From Scatophagus argus (Eukaryota > Chordata > Actinopteri > Scatophagidae), in contig NC_058495.1 in assembly GCF_020382885.2 (NCBI RefSeq), positions 1,526,127 through 1,590,126 on the forward strand: a DNA stretch of 64,000 nucleotides. Reading direction: 5' to 3'. The notes beneath the pieces are model-generated. The model was not told where the DNA came from. It saw only the letters and a list, made by a program, of their open reading frames with translations, and did no database searches. The number at the start of each line of letters is the position of its first letter. Position 1 is the first letter of the stretch. The position numbers and the translations under genes were made by a program. Shown piece after piece: positions 12,270 to 40,500 of this stretch.

Positions 12270-14779
12270 CAATGTTTTTGCAATGTTGCACAGGTGAAAG
12301 AAGGCAGACCTTGAAATTTGTGCTTTGTGTGAGTCAAAAAACATCTCCTGATCAAAGATAACTTCTCTATCATCATTTCCCTCTTATAGACAGCTTTGCA
12401 AATCTTAAGCTGGCAAAATAACTCACCACAGCAGAATGCATGTGTATTACATTTTTGGTATTTTTTTAATCTTACAAAATCTCAGTTTGTAAAACAATCA
12501 AAATCAAAGATACAGAACATTTGAAAGATACATATCAGTTAGAAGAAATTCATTCAAAAGTGTATTTACAAAATATAATTACACATATGATTAGTGCTAC
12601 ACAAGAGGTAAGCCATGTGTTGTCAAGTGTTGGTAGCAAACTGCGTCACAACTTCACCACTAATCCGTACTGATTGACCATGAGAAAACAGGCTCTGGTC
12701 TGCAGTGGGGACCTGAACATACTGCTGACTGCTAAAAAGACAAACACTTAAACAGAAAATAAAAAGGTATGAAACAAGAGCAAGAAAGACCAACACCTTA
12801 AAAGTGCCAAAATTATGGAGGAAAGAAAAGAAGGCAACAGTAGCTTTGGAGTCATTTGTTCAATGCATAAAAATACAGCAGGGTTAAATGTTTTCTAAAA
12901 GGTAAAGTTCATCTTGGGGGCAGGCCTGAATGCTCTAAAGCATAGTTTACATGTAGATATGCGGGTATATATCGGCCTATTTGTGCCTTCGATTTGAAGT
13001 TATAATGCTCCTTGTGTAGTGGTTCTTGAAAGACATTTCATAAAGACACTTAGAAAAAAGACAAGTCAGGTTGATGGAATGTTGGTACATTAAGACTTCA
13101 TCATAAAATTACTGGTGAGTCGCACTGGATATCAAAGAATGAATCCATCCAACCTTCAGAGCGAAGGTTCATGAGCAAATCAAAACTGACTTTCCCTAAC
13201 TTCTCTTCAACAGTATCTATTTTATTAACAGATGTCCCACATAGGTGTTTCCCCAATCCAGGCTGATAATACCAAATCACATCCACATTTTTCTACATGA
13301 TAATTAGCCTACCTTAAAGTAAAGGCAGTTTGGCTTCCAGTCTGCATTCTACAGTTTATCTGCCCAAACAAATGACTCATTTATCAAAACAGCAACCCGT
13401 AAAGGATACCAAAAGAATTAAAATATGTACACATATATATCTATAGATATAGATCTCTCTCTCTCTCTCTTTAGATAGATAGATAGATAGATCTGTAGAT
13501 ATAGATATAGATACATCGTTTTACTTTTAAAAATGTAAAAGTTTGGTTTGAAATATCAAAATAAAATGCAGTTTCTTGCTGTTAAAATCACAAGCATCAT
13601 CACTGTAACTTCACACTAACAACCTGAATGAATAGAAATGCATCATCAATATCATTTATGTGTTCTAGGTTGATTATGTAAAACAGTCAAAATTACAAAC
13701 TACTTTGTGTGCATCAAATTCCTTCAAATGTTTAGATATGTTTTCGGGGTGATCAGCATCAGAAACTTTCATAAAATACTAATTTAACTGCAATGCACGA
13801 GAATTTAAATTTTACTTAACAAGTCGTCACATCTCCACATTAGTACCTCGCCATTATTTCATGGACATACAGATTTATGCCACCTTTTTAGCATGCTGAC
13901 AGAATGAGGAACAGTGCAATGTGCCTTTATTGTATGCCTTCATAGCAGCACCACTGTTGAACTGGAAACCAATTCAAAATGTCAAAAAAGCTGAAAAACT
14001 AACATCAACAATAAATAACTGTCTCCAGATAGATTTATGTTGCTACAGGATATCATCCTCACTAATGTAATTCATCAGGACAAACAAATACTAGCGCCCT
14101 CAATGAACTCAATTAAACAGACGACATTAGGAAATTTGGCTGAAGTGGAAAAAGAAAAGAAAAATGTGCCTTTGCCACCACTGCTTTCTGTCAAGAGAAC
14201 AAAGCCACTATTAACTTACGTTTATGGAAATTAAATTACGCCAAATACCTTTTAGGCATCTAAAATGTTCAAAAAAGCCCCAAACCCCAAAGTGTTCAAT
14301 ATCAAATGAATGAATAAATTATGTTATAGTGCAAATAAATAATCATAAGTAGTATATATAAATAAAACTATAATTTGCAAAATGATTTTAAAAATGATAA
14401 TGATATCATTATATAATAATATTATATTAATAGTATAATATTATCATTATAATAAAATGTTCTTTCACCATTCTTGTTTCAAGACTTTCAAAAATCTGTT
14501 TGTATTTCATGATGACTTTTTCCCCATTAACTCTTTCATGACAGCAGTGTTGTTGTCAACTGCATGTGGAGCCCTTGCCCAGTTTTGGCGAAACAAAACC
14601 TTCAATATTTCAGGTGGAACCGGACCTGGTCTGAGACTGACACCAGCTAAGTTCTCTCTGATGTGCACAAAAACACGCACGGAGACACAAAACAAAAAAC
14701 ACAACAATGACAATAATGTCCACAAATATACTGACTGAGAGAAGCATAACACAGTGTCTACACAGTGCTTCGCTTCAGT
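12270..14779. other. Intergenic AT-rich DNA between ldlrad2 and nampt
   Basis: No supported exon. Holds the microsatellite at 13430 and a very AT-rich palindromic stretch at about 14395-14455 (ATAATGATATCATTAT and AATAATATTA motifs). Confidence 0.6.
13430..13520. repeat. Compound CT/GATA microsatellite
   Basis: TATATCTATAGATATAGAT, then CT units and about five GATA units, then further ATAGAT repeats. Intergenic. Confidence 0.85.
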
Positions 14780-15097
14780 GCAGGAGGGTTCTGGGTTCGA
14801 ATCCCGGTCTGGGCCCTTCTGTGTGGAGTTTGCATGTTCTCCCTGTGCCTGCGTGGGTTTTCTCCCACAATCCCAAAACATGCACATTAGGTTAATTGGC
14901 TACTCTACATTGCCCCTAGGTGTGAGTGTGAGAGTGTGTGGTTGTCTGTCTTTGTGTGTCGGCCCTGCGATTGACTGGCGACCAGTCCAGGGTGTACCCC
15001 GCCTCTCGCCCGTAGTCAGCTGGGATAGGCTCCAGCTCCCCCGCGACCCAGACGGATAAGCGGTATAGAAGATGGATGTATGGATGGATGATGAAAT
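14780..15097 (+). mobile_element. tRNA-derived SINE-like repeat, copy 2
   Basis: Carries GGTTCGAATCC (exact pol III box B), the conserved body, GATAAGCGGTATAGAAGATGG and a short ATGG tail. Intergenic between ldlrad2 and nampt. Confidence 0.82.
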
Positions 15098-15099
15098 AA

Positions 15100-16426
15100 C
15101 AGTTCATAATAACAACATTTAATAGTACTGACTTTAACTAATCACAAAATATTTAACAAATGAATGTTTAATTTATATATTTTACAGAATTTGTTATCAT
15201 GATTATCTCTTAAATCATGTCTTTTTTTATTGAACACGGGGATTCTATTGCTTTGTGGGCCAGATGCATCAGAAATCATGGAACAGAAAAAAAAAAAGCT
15301 TCACTGACTTTGTTTCCTTGTCCAAACTGTGGTGGCTCAGCACAATACACTTCATTTATGTTGCACTACTAGTCAGGGTTGGAACATCTTCAGAGAGCAG
15401 AAAGGTAGGGCTGAAGATTTAATTTGTTCTTCTGATACAAAACTGCAAATTATGTCTCCCCCTTCTGGCAGTGAGAGTTACCAAAACACTGCAGATGTGC
15501 TTATGATGTAATCGGCTTCAAAAAGTACTCCTCCATGCTGTAGCATGCAGCCCATGGCTGTAGTCTACTCTATAGCTAGAAATGCTCCTCTAGTCTGCTT
15601 TGGAAAACCAGTTTTTACTGAAAACATATTATCACTGGTGTGCCAGAAATTTTCCATAGACACAAGATTTAAAAACTCCAGTCTACTGCAAAGCACAGAA
15701 CCATTTATGTGGCTGTGAAAGGCTTAATCAGCATATTGTGAACTTGTCTGGCAAGGGCTTGAAAGTGTTGGACGTTGAAAAAGGTCCCTCATCCCAGCTT
15801 CAAATTGATTATTGTAAATCAAGCACTCAGTGTAACCCATACATAATGATGTAGCACTATTAGTGTAATCAATAATACTGTTAACATTCATATTTTGCCA
15901 TAGTATGTGCTAGTGTCTGTGGTCCAAAATGCTGCTTCAAAGGCTTTTCTCTAAAAAGAATACATAGAAAAGTAAATCTAATGAATATTTATAACTTTAC
16001 GTCATTTTGGCCTGAAAATGCTCAATTACTGCATATCAACCGCGGAATGTGTTCAAAGCGACACACCCTAATTTTGTTCAAGGGTTCAGCAACCACCCCC
16101 AGATTGAGAAAGTGTATCTTTAAACTGTTACTCTTCTTATTTTTAGATTTACTTAGCTTATCATATTTGACCCTGAGCTTCAAATCTGGTCATGTAAATG
16201 ACAGTGCAGTGTAATTGTTTGCCCACGCATTACTGAGTGAGAGTGAAAGCAGCTGATGTACCTGAAAACAGTGTTATCATTGGCTTCCTCAGGACAGGTG
16301 TGGGTGGTAATGCTTGGTTTTGACTGCTATGAGGAACAACTTTTTTACTCCCATTCAGCATGCCCAGTTAAATACTCAACACTTGTTAAATGTGTCATAT
16401 TCATTGTAAGATGCTTTGTGCTCGAT
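15100..16426. other. 3' flank of nampt
   Basis: No second gene seen. The nearest clear minus-strand AATAAA that I noticed is near 15225, about 1.2 kb past the stop, so the nampt 3' UTR may be long. Confidence 0.45.
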
Positions 16427-31911
<15,485 letters not shown>

Positions 31912-34296
31912 TGTTGTGGATGAATGAATTAACGTAAATGTGACTTCAGTGTCCTCTCTTCTCCTCGTAGCAACTAAAGAAGACGGCGACTCAGAACTCA
32001 GAAAACAAGTCAAAACGTCGAATTATTGAGATTTTAACTCCTGTATTTCTTCAGTAAGCTCAAACTAAACTGAGACGCTACAAAACTGGTGGAATAACCA
32101 GTGGACACTTTGTTGGTTGGGGGTTTCTTCTAAGGGGCGGTACGCAAGTCCACGCGCATGTGCTCTCATGCCGATACATCATGCTGCATTCACGTACATA
32201 TAGGACAAAAGATACGCTAGATATTTCGCTTGATCTTACCTAGTGGTTCTCAAAACGTTTTCACATCAAGACTTTGGACACACCTAAATGGACACAAATT
32301 AGACCATATAATAAAAATAAAAAATAAAATAAATTTTTTGCATTCAGATGTTCAAATTATTCGTCCCACTCTGAAAAGACTCCTGGGGTCCGCAAACCCC
32401 CATTTAAAAAGCCATTGATCTAGCAATCAGATCACGCAAGCCATTGGGAAGTATGGACAGCGGGACTAAATTTTCCAAATTGGGGCCTTCCACAAGCACT
32501 CCAGCACCACCATGCAACAACCATTTCCAAATTCCGTGTTGTAGACTCATCCAAGCCATGCGGCATTTTGTATACATCTATTCAACATATAATAGTATAA
32601 TATATATTGTATAAAGCACACAAAGTGTCTTCCCCTGTGCTGTTAGACTGTTGAACACCAACTGACTAACATGCTGCCCTGCACCTTAGTAATTGATTTT
32701 GCTCATGTCATTATCCACCTGCTGTTCATTTGCACTGTTTACCTCACCCACTTGCACTATACTCCACCCTGCACTACCTCACTTTTGAACTCCCTCCAGA
32801 AAAATATTTATTTCACTTATTTTATTTTGTGTTACTTTGTTCTATTTTTTTTTTATTATTATTTTATTCTTCAATTATATGTTACTTGTTACGTTCTATG
32901 TATGCACCAATCACCAAGACAAATTCCTTGTAATGTGAAACCTCTTCACTTACAATGGCAATAAAGTGTGTGCTGATTCTGATTCTGATTCTGAAGTGAA
33001 GTCAGTCCTCTTCATCTATCAAATTCAATCCTGCAAGCTACATTAAGCAAAGTCTTGATCAAACTGTGATATTGATGAAATGATATTAATTTCTGTGTGG
33101 GACTACTCAACTCCCACTGTTTATGATAGAAGGTTATTATAGGAAAAATACAAAGCAAACGCACTAATACCAAAATTGGATTTAGAAGTGTGATCCAGCT
33201 GTTCCTCTGCTGTCATTCTTGCTTTTTGTCAGCAGGTGAAGGAGTTTCATAAGGAATTAGTAATAGAGCATCAGCTTGCTGGCAGTAAAGTCTTTAACAC
33301 GGGAGCTGAAGCGTAGATTTTGAACAGAATCTAAACTGAAGGCACAAATAAAACCCATTCTCTACGATTAAAGCAATCAAATTTAGTTATTTAAAAGCAT
33401 GTGAGCCTGCTGTACATAAAAAAAGGCATGATACAATATTATGTTGAATGGTTTCTGTCTGATAACATTTTGGAGGATGAGTATTTCTAAAAAATTATTT
33501 ATTCAAGTTTATTTACTAAACATTATGACAGCATTCAGAGCCTATCCCAGCTGACTACATGTATAATACTAGAAAATAAGTATGGTTAGAAACAACAATA
33601 ATAATCATGATAAGATGGGATGTTTTTAGTTACATTTTAACGACCAGTTTAACAGATGTTGTTTATTCTACTGACTGACTGAGATCCTCAGGCAGGGGGA
33701 TCCAGAAATGAGGGTTTGTAACAAGAAATATCTTTCTTTCTTTCTTTCTTTGGATAAAGCCCAAACACATTAACTCTTCAGCTGAGGCTCTTGAGCATCC
33801 AGAAGAGCCCGGCTTGAGGATCTGACGTGTGACAGCATGTATACAAATGACCATGATGCTACTAATGTAAAACAAATGACTTGGCTAGCTTAACATTTCA
33901 GCAGCATTAAGGATAATAGGAACGGCAGAGCTGTGTTTTTTCAGGATAGCATACTAGATGTCATTATCAGTCACTGCCACCATTTACACTTGCATATATG
34001 TATGCAAAACAGAGGACTGCATGGGTCTAAAATGAATTTTGAAATGCTTGTCAGAGAATCCATGTGTGTCACCACAGGGCTAATGGCCAGAAGCTTATGT
34101 TTTGCTATTATAGCTAAGGGTGGTTGGGTGAAGGTGGGGTGCGTGTGGACGGGGGGGCCCAATGTGGAAAATTTTGTGCCCCTTTAAAAAATTCCTAATG
34201 GTATGCTTTGCATTTGATAATAATGTAACAGTGAGCTGATTAAATATGAACTACTCACACACAAACACAGACAGTGCAGGGAATGGTTAGTTAGTT
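31912..34296. other. Intergenic region between the nampt start and acad9
   Basis: Nampt promoter side (31912 to about 32200), then the LINE tail at 32580-33000, a CTTT run near 33731-33752 and AT-rich unique DNA. No supported exon. Confidence 0.55.
32580..33000 (+). mobile_element. LINE 3' UTR with GATTCT tail
   Basis: Contains a TGTGCTGTTAGACTGTTGAA stretch, a short-chain T-rich 3' UTR, GGCAATAAAGTGTGTGCT and a tail of about three GATTCT units. This is typical of L2/CR1-like fish LINEs. Intergenic between nampt and acad9. Confidence 0.65.
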
Positions 34297-34662
34297 CCAT
34301 CCATTCATTTTCTATGCCGCTTATCCGTCAGGGTCGCGGGGGAGCTGGAGCCTATCCCAGCTGACTACGGGCGAGAGGCGGGGTTCACCCTGGACTGGTC
34401 GCCAGTCAATCGCAGGGCCAACACACAAAGACAGACAACCACACACTCTCACACTCACACCTAGGGGCAATTTAGAGTAGCCAATTAACCTAATGTGCAT
34501 GTTTTTGGTATTGTGGGAGGAAGCCGGAGTACCCGGAGAAAACCCACGCAGGCACAGGGAGAACATGCAAACTCCACATAGAAGGGCCCAGACCGGGATT
34601 CAAACCTGGAACCCTCTTGCTAACCACAGTGCTAACCACTGCACCACTGTGCCGCCTGGTTA
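34297..34662 (-). mobile_element. tRNA-derived SINE-like repeat, copy 3 (nearly full length)
   Basis: On the minus strand it opens GGCGGCACAGTGGTGCAGTGG (box A-like), then GGTTAGCACTG, a box B variant, the conserved body and a GGATAAGCGGCATAGAAAAT end. It is nearly identical to the copy at 46905-47228 and ends about 320 bp before acad9 exon 1. Confidence 0.85.
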
Positions 34663-34984
34663 GTTAGTTAAAGACAATAAACCTAGCTTAAGTTCAGTTA
34701 ATGAATATCCAAAATAATTCCATATTTCTGACGGGTTTTTTTCGTTTTCTTTTGCACTTTAATGTCTTCAAATATGCTGTCAAACGGATATGCTGTAAAA
34801 TGTTAACAGTTAGGCTATTCATAATTGTTAAAATGAACATCACCGTTTACGAGAGTCTTTGAAGGTATCATCTAACTATCTTTTACGTCATCAGCATGAG
34901 ACACAAAGGGGTGAAAGGTGCTGGTTGTGGTTGTGTAAAGTAGATGAATTGGGAATACAAGAAGGAGAAGTCTGTGCCAGAATT

Positions 34985-37523
34985 ATGATGAACGCAAACA
35001 GATTCGTGCTCTTGTCTAAATCTGTTCAAATCGGAAAGCAACTGCTCGCCTGTAATGTGAGAAGTGCTGGCAAAGACGTGCTGCGTCTTCAGCAGCGGAG
35101 GTCTATTAAAACTCATTCAAGGAACCTCGCATTTGCCAAGGATTTGTTCCTTGGTCAGGTAAACAAGGTAACGTGACTGAAAAAAATATGAGTGGATTTT
35201 TAACTGAGATTCTAGTCATGAGCAGATGAAGTCTGTTGAAGCTTAGTGGCGTGAACAGTTGATATGTTTCCTCTGAACCAGACAGACAGTATCCTTAACT
35301 CCAGCCAGCAGTCTTCTCTGGTGCTTAACCTGACCCCAACAGTACTACGACCCCAGTTATATTGTGTGCTGTCTGCTGATAAAATAGATTAATTTAAAAA
35401 ATGTTGTTTTTAATGATGATAATATTTAATTTAGATTTTGGACTAACAATCAGAATCTCCAAAGTAACTAATAACTTAAGTTGACAAATAAATGTAGCAG
35501 AATAAAAAGTTCAATATTTGTCTCTAAAATGTAGTAGAGTGAAAGAAAATGAGTAACTGGCAAGTACCAGCACCTCAAAACCGTACCGAAGCATTTGACA
35601 AAAGAAAACCATCACTGGTTGTTCTGAATGTCAGCACTAAGATTTTATTTTAACTTCAAATGTGTATTGGTTCCAGCTATTGCTTATCGGTCTCCTTGAA
35701 TACTAATAATCGGTATAATTCCTGATGATGTCATTAGATATTTAGGTATCTAATTGTATCTAACTGTTGTAGTTGTTTGAAATGGAGCTAATTTGCATCA
35801 TATTTTCCTTAATCCCGTTTCAGTCATCATTTATGACCCTCTAGAAGTGTGTGATGGTGTGTTTGTCTTTCAGGCGGAGGTATTCCCTTATCCAGAAATT
35901 GGAAATGAAGAAGTGGAGGAGATCAATCAGCTTGTTGCACCAGTGGAAAAATTTTTCAGTGAGGAAGGTGAGAGAGAAAAAATATAGAAGAATAAAGAAG
36001 CTAAATAAAATGGAAAATGCTGTTACCACCCTGCTGCATGCATTTATATGAGTGAATTAGAATCTTGCATTGTGTTGCTTCTGAACAATTAGATGAATTG
36101 CCTGTTTTGTTTTTTGTTTTTTGTTTTTTGTTTTTTGGCCTGTGATTTCAGTTGACTCGGCAAAGATTGACAGAGAAGCAAAAATCCCTCCAGAGACTTT
36201 AAATGGCTTGAAAGAGCTTGGGCTGTTCGGAATCATGGTTCCCGAGGAGTATGGTAAGATTAGTACGATCTGACGCCAATTGTGCTAGTAGAGTGCAAGT
36301 TCAGCGTTAGCCTGGTTACAGTCGACAACAGTGTATATTGACCATGTTAAAAATGAAGTTAAACTGAGTTAATACTGAGTTGAACAGGTTGAAAATACCA
36401 AGCTAAGAGGGTAGTGACAGTGTACAGCTGGTATCCTCTAGAAATGGCCAATTTGCTGTTGCAGATGTTAGATTCCCATTCCCTAGATGTACTTGAGCAA
36501 AAATACTAAGATAAGATTTAAATACATTTTAGGAAAAAAATTACAAAACATGCTGATCACTTTAGCTAGGTAGTTTATCTATTTCCCACTCATTCCAAAC
36601 TGTGTGAATACTCCTAACTGTGAAACACATATCTCTCCATGTATGCATGTTTGAATAAAACAAAGTCATATGTACATTTATCTACGATCTGTAGCACTGC
36701 AGTGAAAACAACTGCAAGAAACACTTGCCTGTCTTCAGTAGGTTTCATATACTCCAGTAGATGATTTTGTAAACATGTTTTGCCAGAACTCCTCTTGCAT
36801 GCATTAGAAATGCGGTAATAGCTCAACCATGTCTTACGGGCACAAGTTGAAGGCAATATATTTCATTTCATCCCAGGGGGTCTTGGACTGTCCAACACCA
36901 TGTATGCACGACTGGCAGAGATCATCTCATTAGATGGCTCTATTGCTGTAACACTGGCTGCTCATCAAGCCATTGGACTGAAGGTAAAAATAAAACAGTG
37001 TAACAGAGTAGCACATGAAACCCTCTTCTAGTAGAAAGACCTCTTCTCATATTTCGACTAATCATCTGTATGTCCGCGATGTGGAGGAGAAAGTGTAGTC
37101 TGTGATTACACATTTAGTATCCTCTGTGTGAGTTAGCTGTTTGGTGTTTCAGGGGATCCTGATTGCAGGTAACGAAGCCCAGAAGCAGAAGTATCTGCCC
37201 AAACTGGCCTCAGGAGAACACATCGCAGCTTTCTGTCTGACAGAGCCAGGAAGGTAAAGGCACTGAAATCTCACATCTCATTTATGGTGTCCCTCTGCAA
37301 TTCAGTTCAGTTCAATTTATTTGTATTGCACAAATCTCAACAAAAGTTGTCTTGTGACACTTTCCTCTTAGAGCAGGTCTAGAGCATACTCTTCAGTTTA
37401 GTTTACCGAGAGACCCAATATCCCCCCATGAGCAAGCACTTGGCAACTGGAAAAACTTCCTTTTACAAGGCAGAAACCTTGGAGCAGACCCCGGCTCAAG
37501 ATGGGCGGCCATCTGCCTTGACC

Positions 37524-37561
<38 letters not shown>

Positions 37562-40500
37562 GGGCGAGGGAGAGACGGGGCACACAGACAAAGATACATA
37601 GCAACAGCAATGATAGTAGAGTACTGGACATATTAAAAACAATAATGACAACAATAATAGTAGTACTAGTAGTAATAATAAGAAGAATGTGGAAATATTA
37701 CTAAATGTTAATAATAGCAGTTGGTGTCAAGCAGGACCACAGCAGGAGGTGCAACAATGATCCTTGGGAACAGCTGTCCATCTATACCTCTGTTTGGAAG
37801 TATATTATGCCTATTAACTGTATGGGCTGCCACTGTGTGTCGCTAACAGCATCTTTAACATCTCTTCCTATAATTGCATGTCTGTTGGCCCTGTGTGTTC
37901 ATCTGTGTCGATGAGATAGATAGAACAGCAACCACATTAGCTTTGGGGGATTTTTGTGTCTTTTTATTTAATTTAGCTGTAAATATAGGAATAGAATGCA
38001 ATCTAAAAAAAATTGTGACATGGTACTTTGTGTGTCAGTATATGGTTTCATTAGCTTAACTTACTCTAATTGTATCGTTTCAGTGGGAGCGATGCAGCCT
38101 CCATTCAAACACGTGCGACCCTGTCAGAAGATGGAAAGCATTACCTCATCAACGGTTCAAAGGTGAGACGAATCAAGCATGCAAATGTTCAATGTGCGCT
38201 TCGAATTTACAAATCCTCTCGCGTTTTGCCCTAAACTCCAAAGATCCCGTGTCTTTCTGTTTGTGTCGACTGTACAACTCAACAGTCTAATCCTTTTCCT
38301 TCCTTATGCAGATTTGTGTGTGTTTACTTGTAAATTGTTAATTAATTATCTCTAGATTTTTTGTGACTGTTATTGCACACTTCTTGCTTTTTGCACTCTT
38401 ATTCTGTTCTTGTGAGCTGCCACGACAAGTGAATTTCCCCACTGCAGGGTCAGTAAAGTTCATCTTATCTTATCTTATCAGATATGGATTTCAAACGGAG
38501 GCATGGCAGACATTATGACAGTATTTGCCAGGACTGAGGTGGTCATAGATGGCGTGAAGAAAGACAAAATTTCTGCATTTATCGTGGAGAGAGCTTTTGG
38601 TGGCATCACCAGCGGGAAGCCTGAGGACAAACTGGGCATCCGGGGCTCCAACAGTAAGCCTCTCACGAGTTTGGATAAGCGGATGAACGTATGGGAGTGG
38701 TCTTGGTGGACTTATGAAAGTTTTGAACTTTTTCAGCTTGTGAAGTGTCCTTTGACAATGTCCCAGTGCCAGTTGAGAATGTAATAGGAGAAGTGGGTGG
38801 TGGATTCAAGGTAAGATTTACTTTATTTGTAAGACTAAGATAAGATAAGACTATATCTCTATTGTTATATTTCTTCTTACACCAAACTTTTGGTTTTTGT
38901 CGGACAGATCGCCATGAACATCCTGAACTCGGGGAGGTTCAGTATGGGTAGTTCCTCAGCTGGAATGATAAAAAAACTGATCGGTAAATATCCTTAGAGC
39001 TTACATGTGTGAGTTTTGTAATGTATCCTCTAGACCCTGACCAATATGTCAATCAATAAACGGTAGTAGAGACAGATCGCAGTGAACGTAGTGTAGTAAA
39101 ATGTACAATGTTTGCCTCCAAAATGTAGCAGAGTGGAAGAATAAAGTAGCAGAAAATGGAAATACGTCATAAGTAAAATACGAGTACTTGAGGACAGTAC
39201 TTAAGTAAACATTCAGTTACATTCCATCACGATTTTTTCTAAACTTTTTTCCAAATATGTGTTATCAGCAACCCTGAAAAAAATCATATCAGTCAATCAC
39301 AAGACAGTGGCCTGTTAGTACTGGAGTGTGAGATTTATATCCACTGATACAGTCATACTGGTCTTTATCACTCCCTAGTAGGGTGTCAGCATCAGCCTGA
39401 AAAATCCAGTACCATTCGGGCTCTTGTCTCCTCAGTTTGACATCCTCTCTGTCTGGCTTTCTGTAGAACTGACCTCCGAGTACGCTGCAACCAGAAAGCA
39501 GTTTAACAAGAGCCTGGCTGATTTCGGCATGATTCAGGTACGTTGGACTTTTTTTCCGTCATTGCAGTCTGAAGAATCCCTTCTACTCCCTTCTCTGCCT
39601 GGCCACAGGTGAATAAGTTGTGTGTTTGCTTGTTATTGTAGGAGAAGTTTGCAATGATGGCTCTTAATGCCTTTGTGATGGAGAGTATGGCATACCTGAC
39701 AGCGGGGATGATGGACAGACCGGGGCTTCCAGACTGTTCTATAGAGGCTGCCATGGTCAAGGTTGGATAGTCATTAAAAGCTGTTCTTATAAAATCAGTG
39801 CAAGACAAAATGTTGCATAATGTGTGTTCTCTGTCTTTTGTTCAGGTGTTCAGCTCAGAAGGAGGCTGGATTTGTGTCAGTGAAGCTCTTCAGGTCCTTG
39901 GAGGTCTGGGTTATACGAAGAACTACCCCTATGAGCGCTACGTCCGAGACTGTCGCATACTGCCCATCTTTGAGGTAATTATTACCAGCACAGACACCAG
40001 AGGTCATGTCCTTGTCATATTTATCGGATAGGACGTGAGTTTACATACGTTTTTGAGCTAAAAATGTTAATATTAGACAAGAAATAAATTCCGTTCTAAT
40101 AGAATGTGTTTAGAGAAATCTGTGAAAAAAGATTTAGATGATCATTTTGGAGACAAAATATTCCAAATCTTAGGTGGGTGGGACTGCTGGGGGAATCTGG
40201 AGTTCAATACTTGTAAAATACTAAGTTAAAACATAATACAGTCATTGGTTTGATGAGGTGATCTATTCTGTCTGTGACCACCAGGTGGCACAGTTGACTC
40301 TGGAATCATTAAGTCCCAAGTGTCAAGGATTCTCTCTGTACTGGGACCTGCAGACGTTTTAACACAGTTCCTCTGTAGTTTTCACAGTTTAAGGATCTGT
40401 TGAAATTATATCAATTTCACAGTTTCACATTATGTCAAATGTTATTTTAAAGTCATTCTTGTACTTTTATTGATCGGGCAAATTGGCACTGAGACATAAA

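Noticed and set aside
14785..14830. tRNA gene suggested by GGTTCGAATCC
   Set aside because: Only the pol III box B of a SINE-like repeat; no tRNA fold or anticodon arm. The same holds for 8325 and 10345.
34321..34566. 81-codon frame, repeated almost identically at 46929-47174
   Set aside because: Both are SINE-like repeat copies read in one frame.
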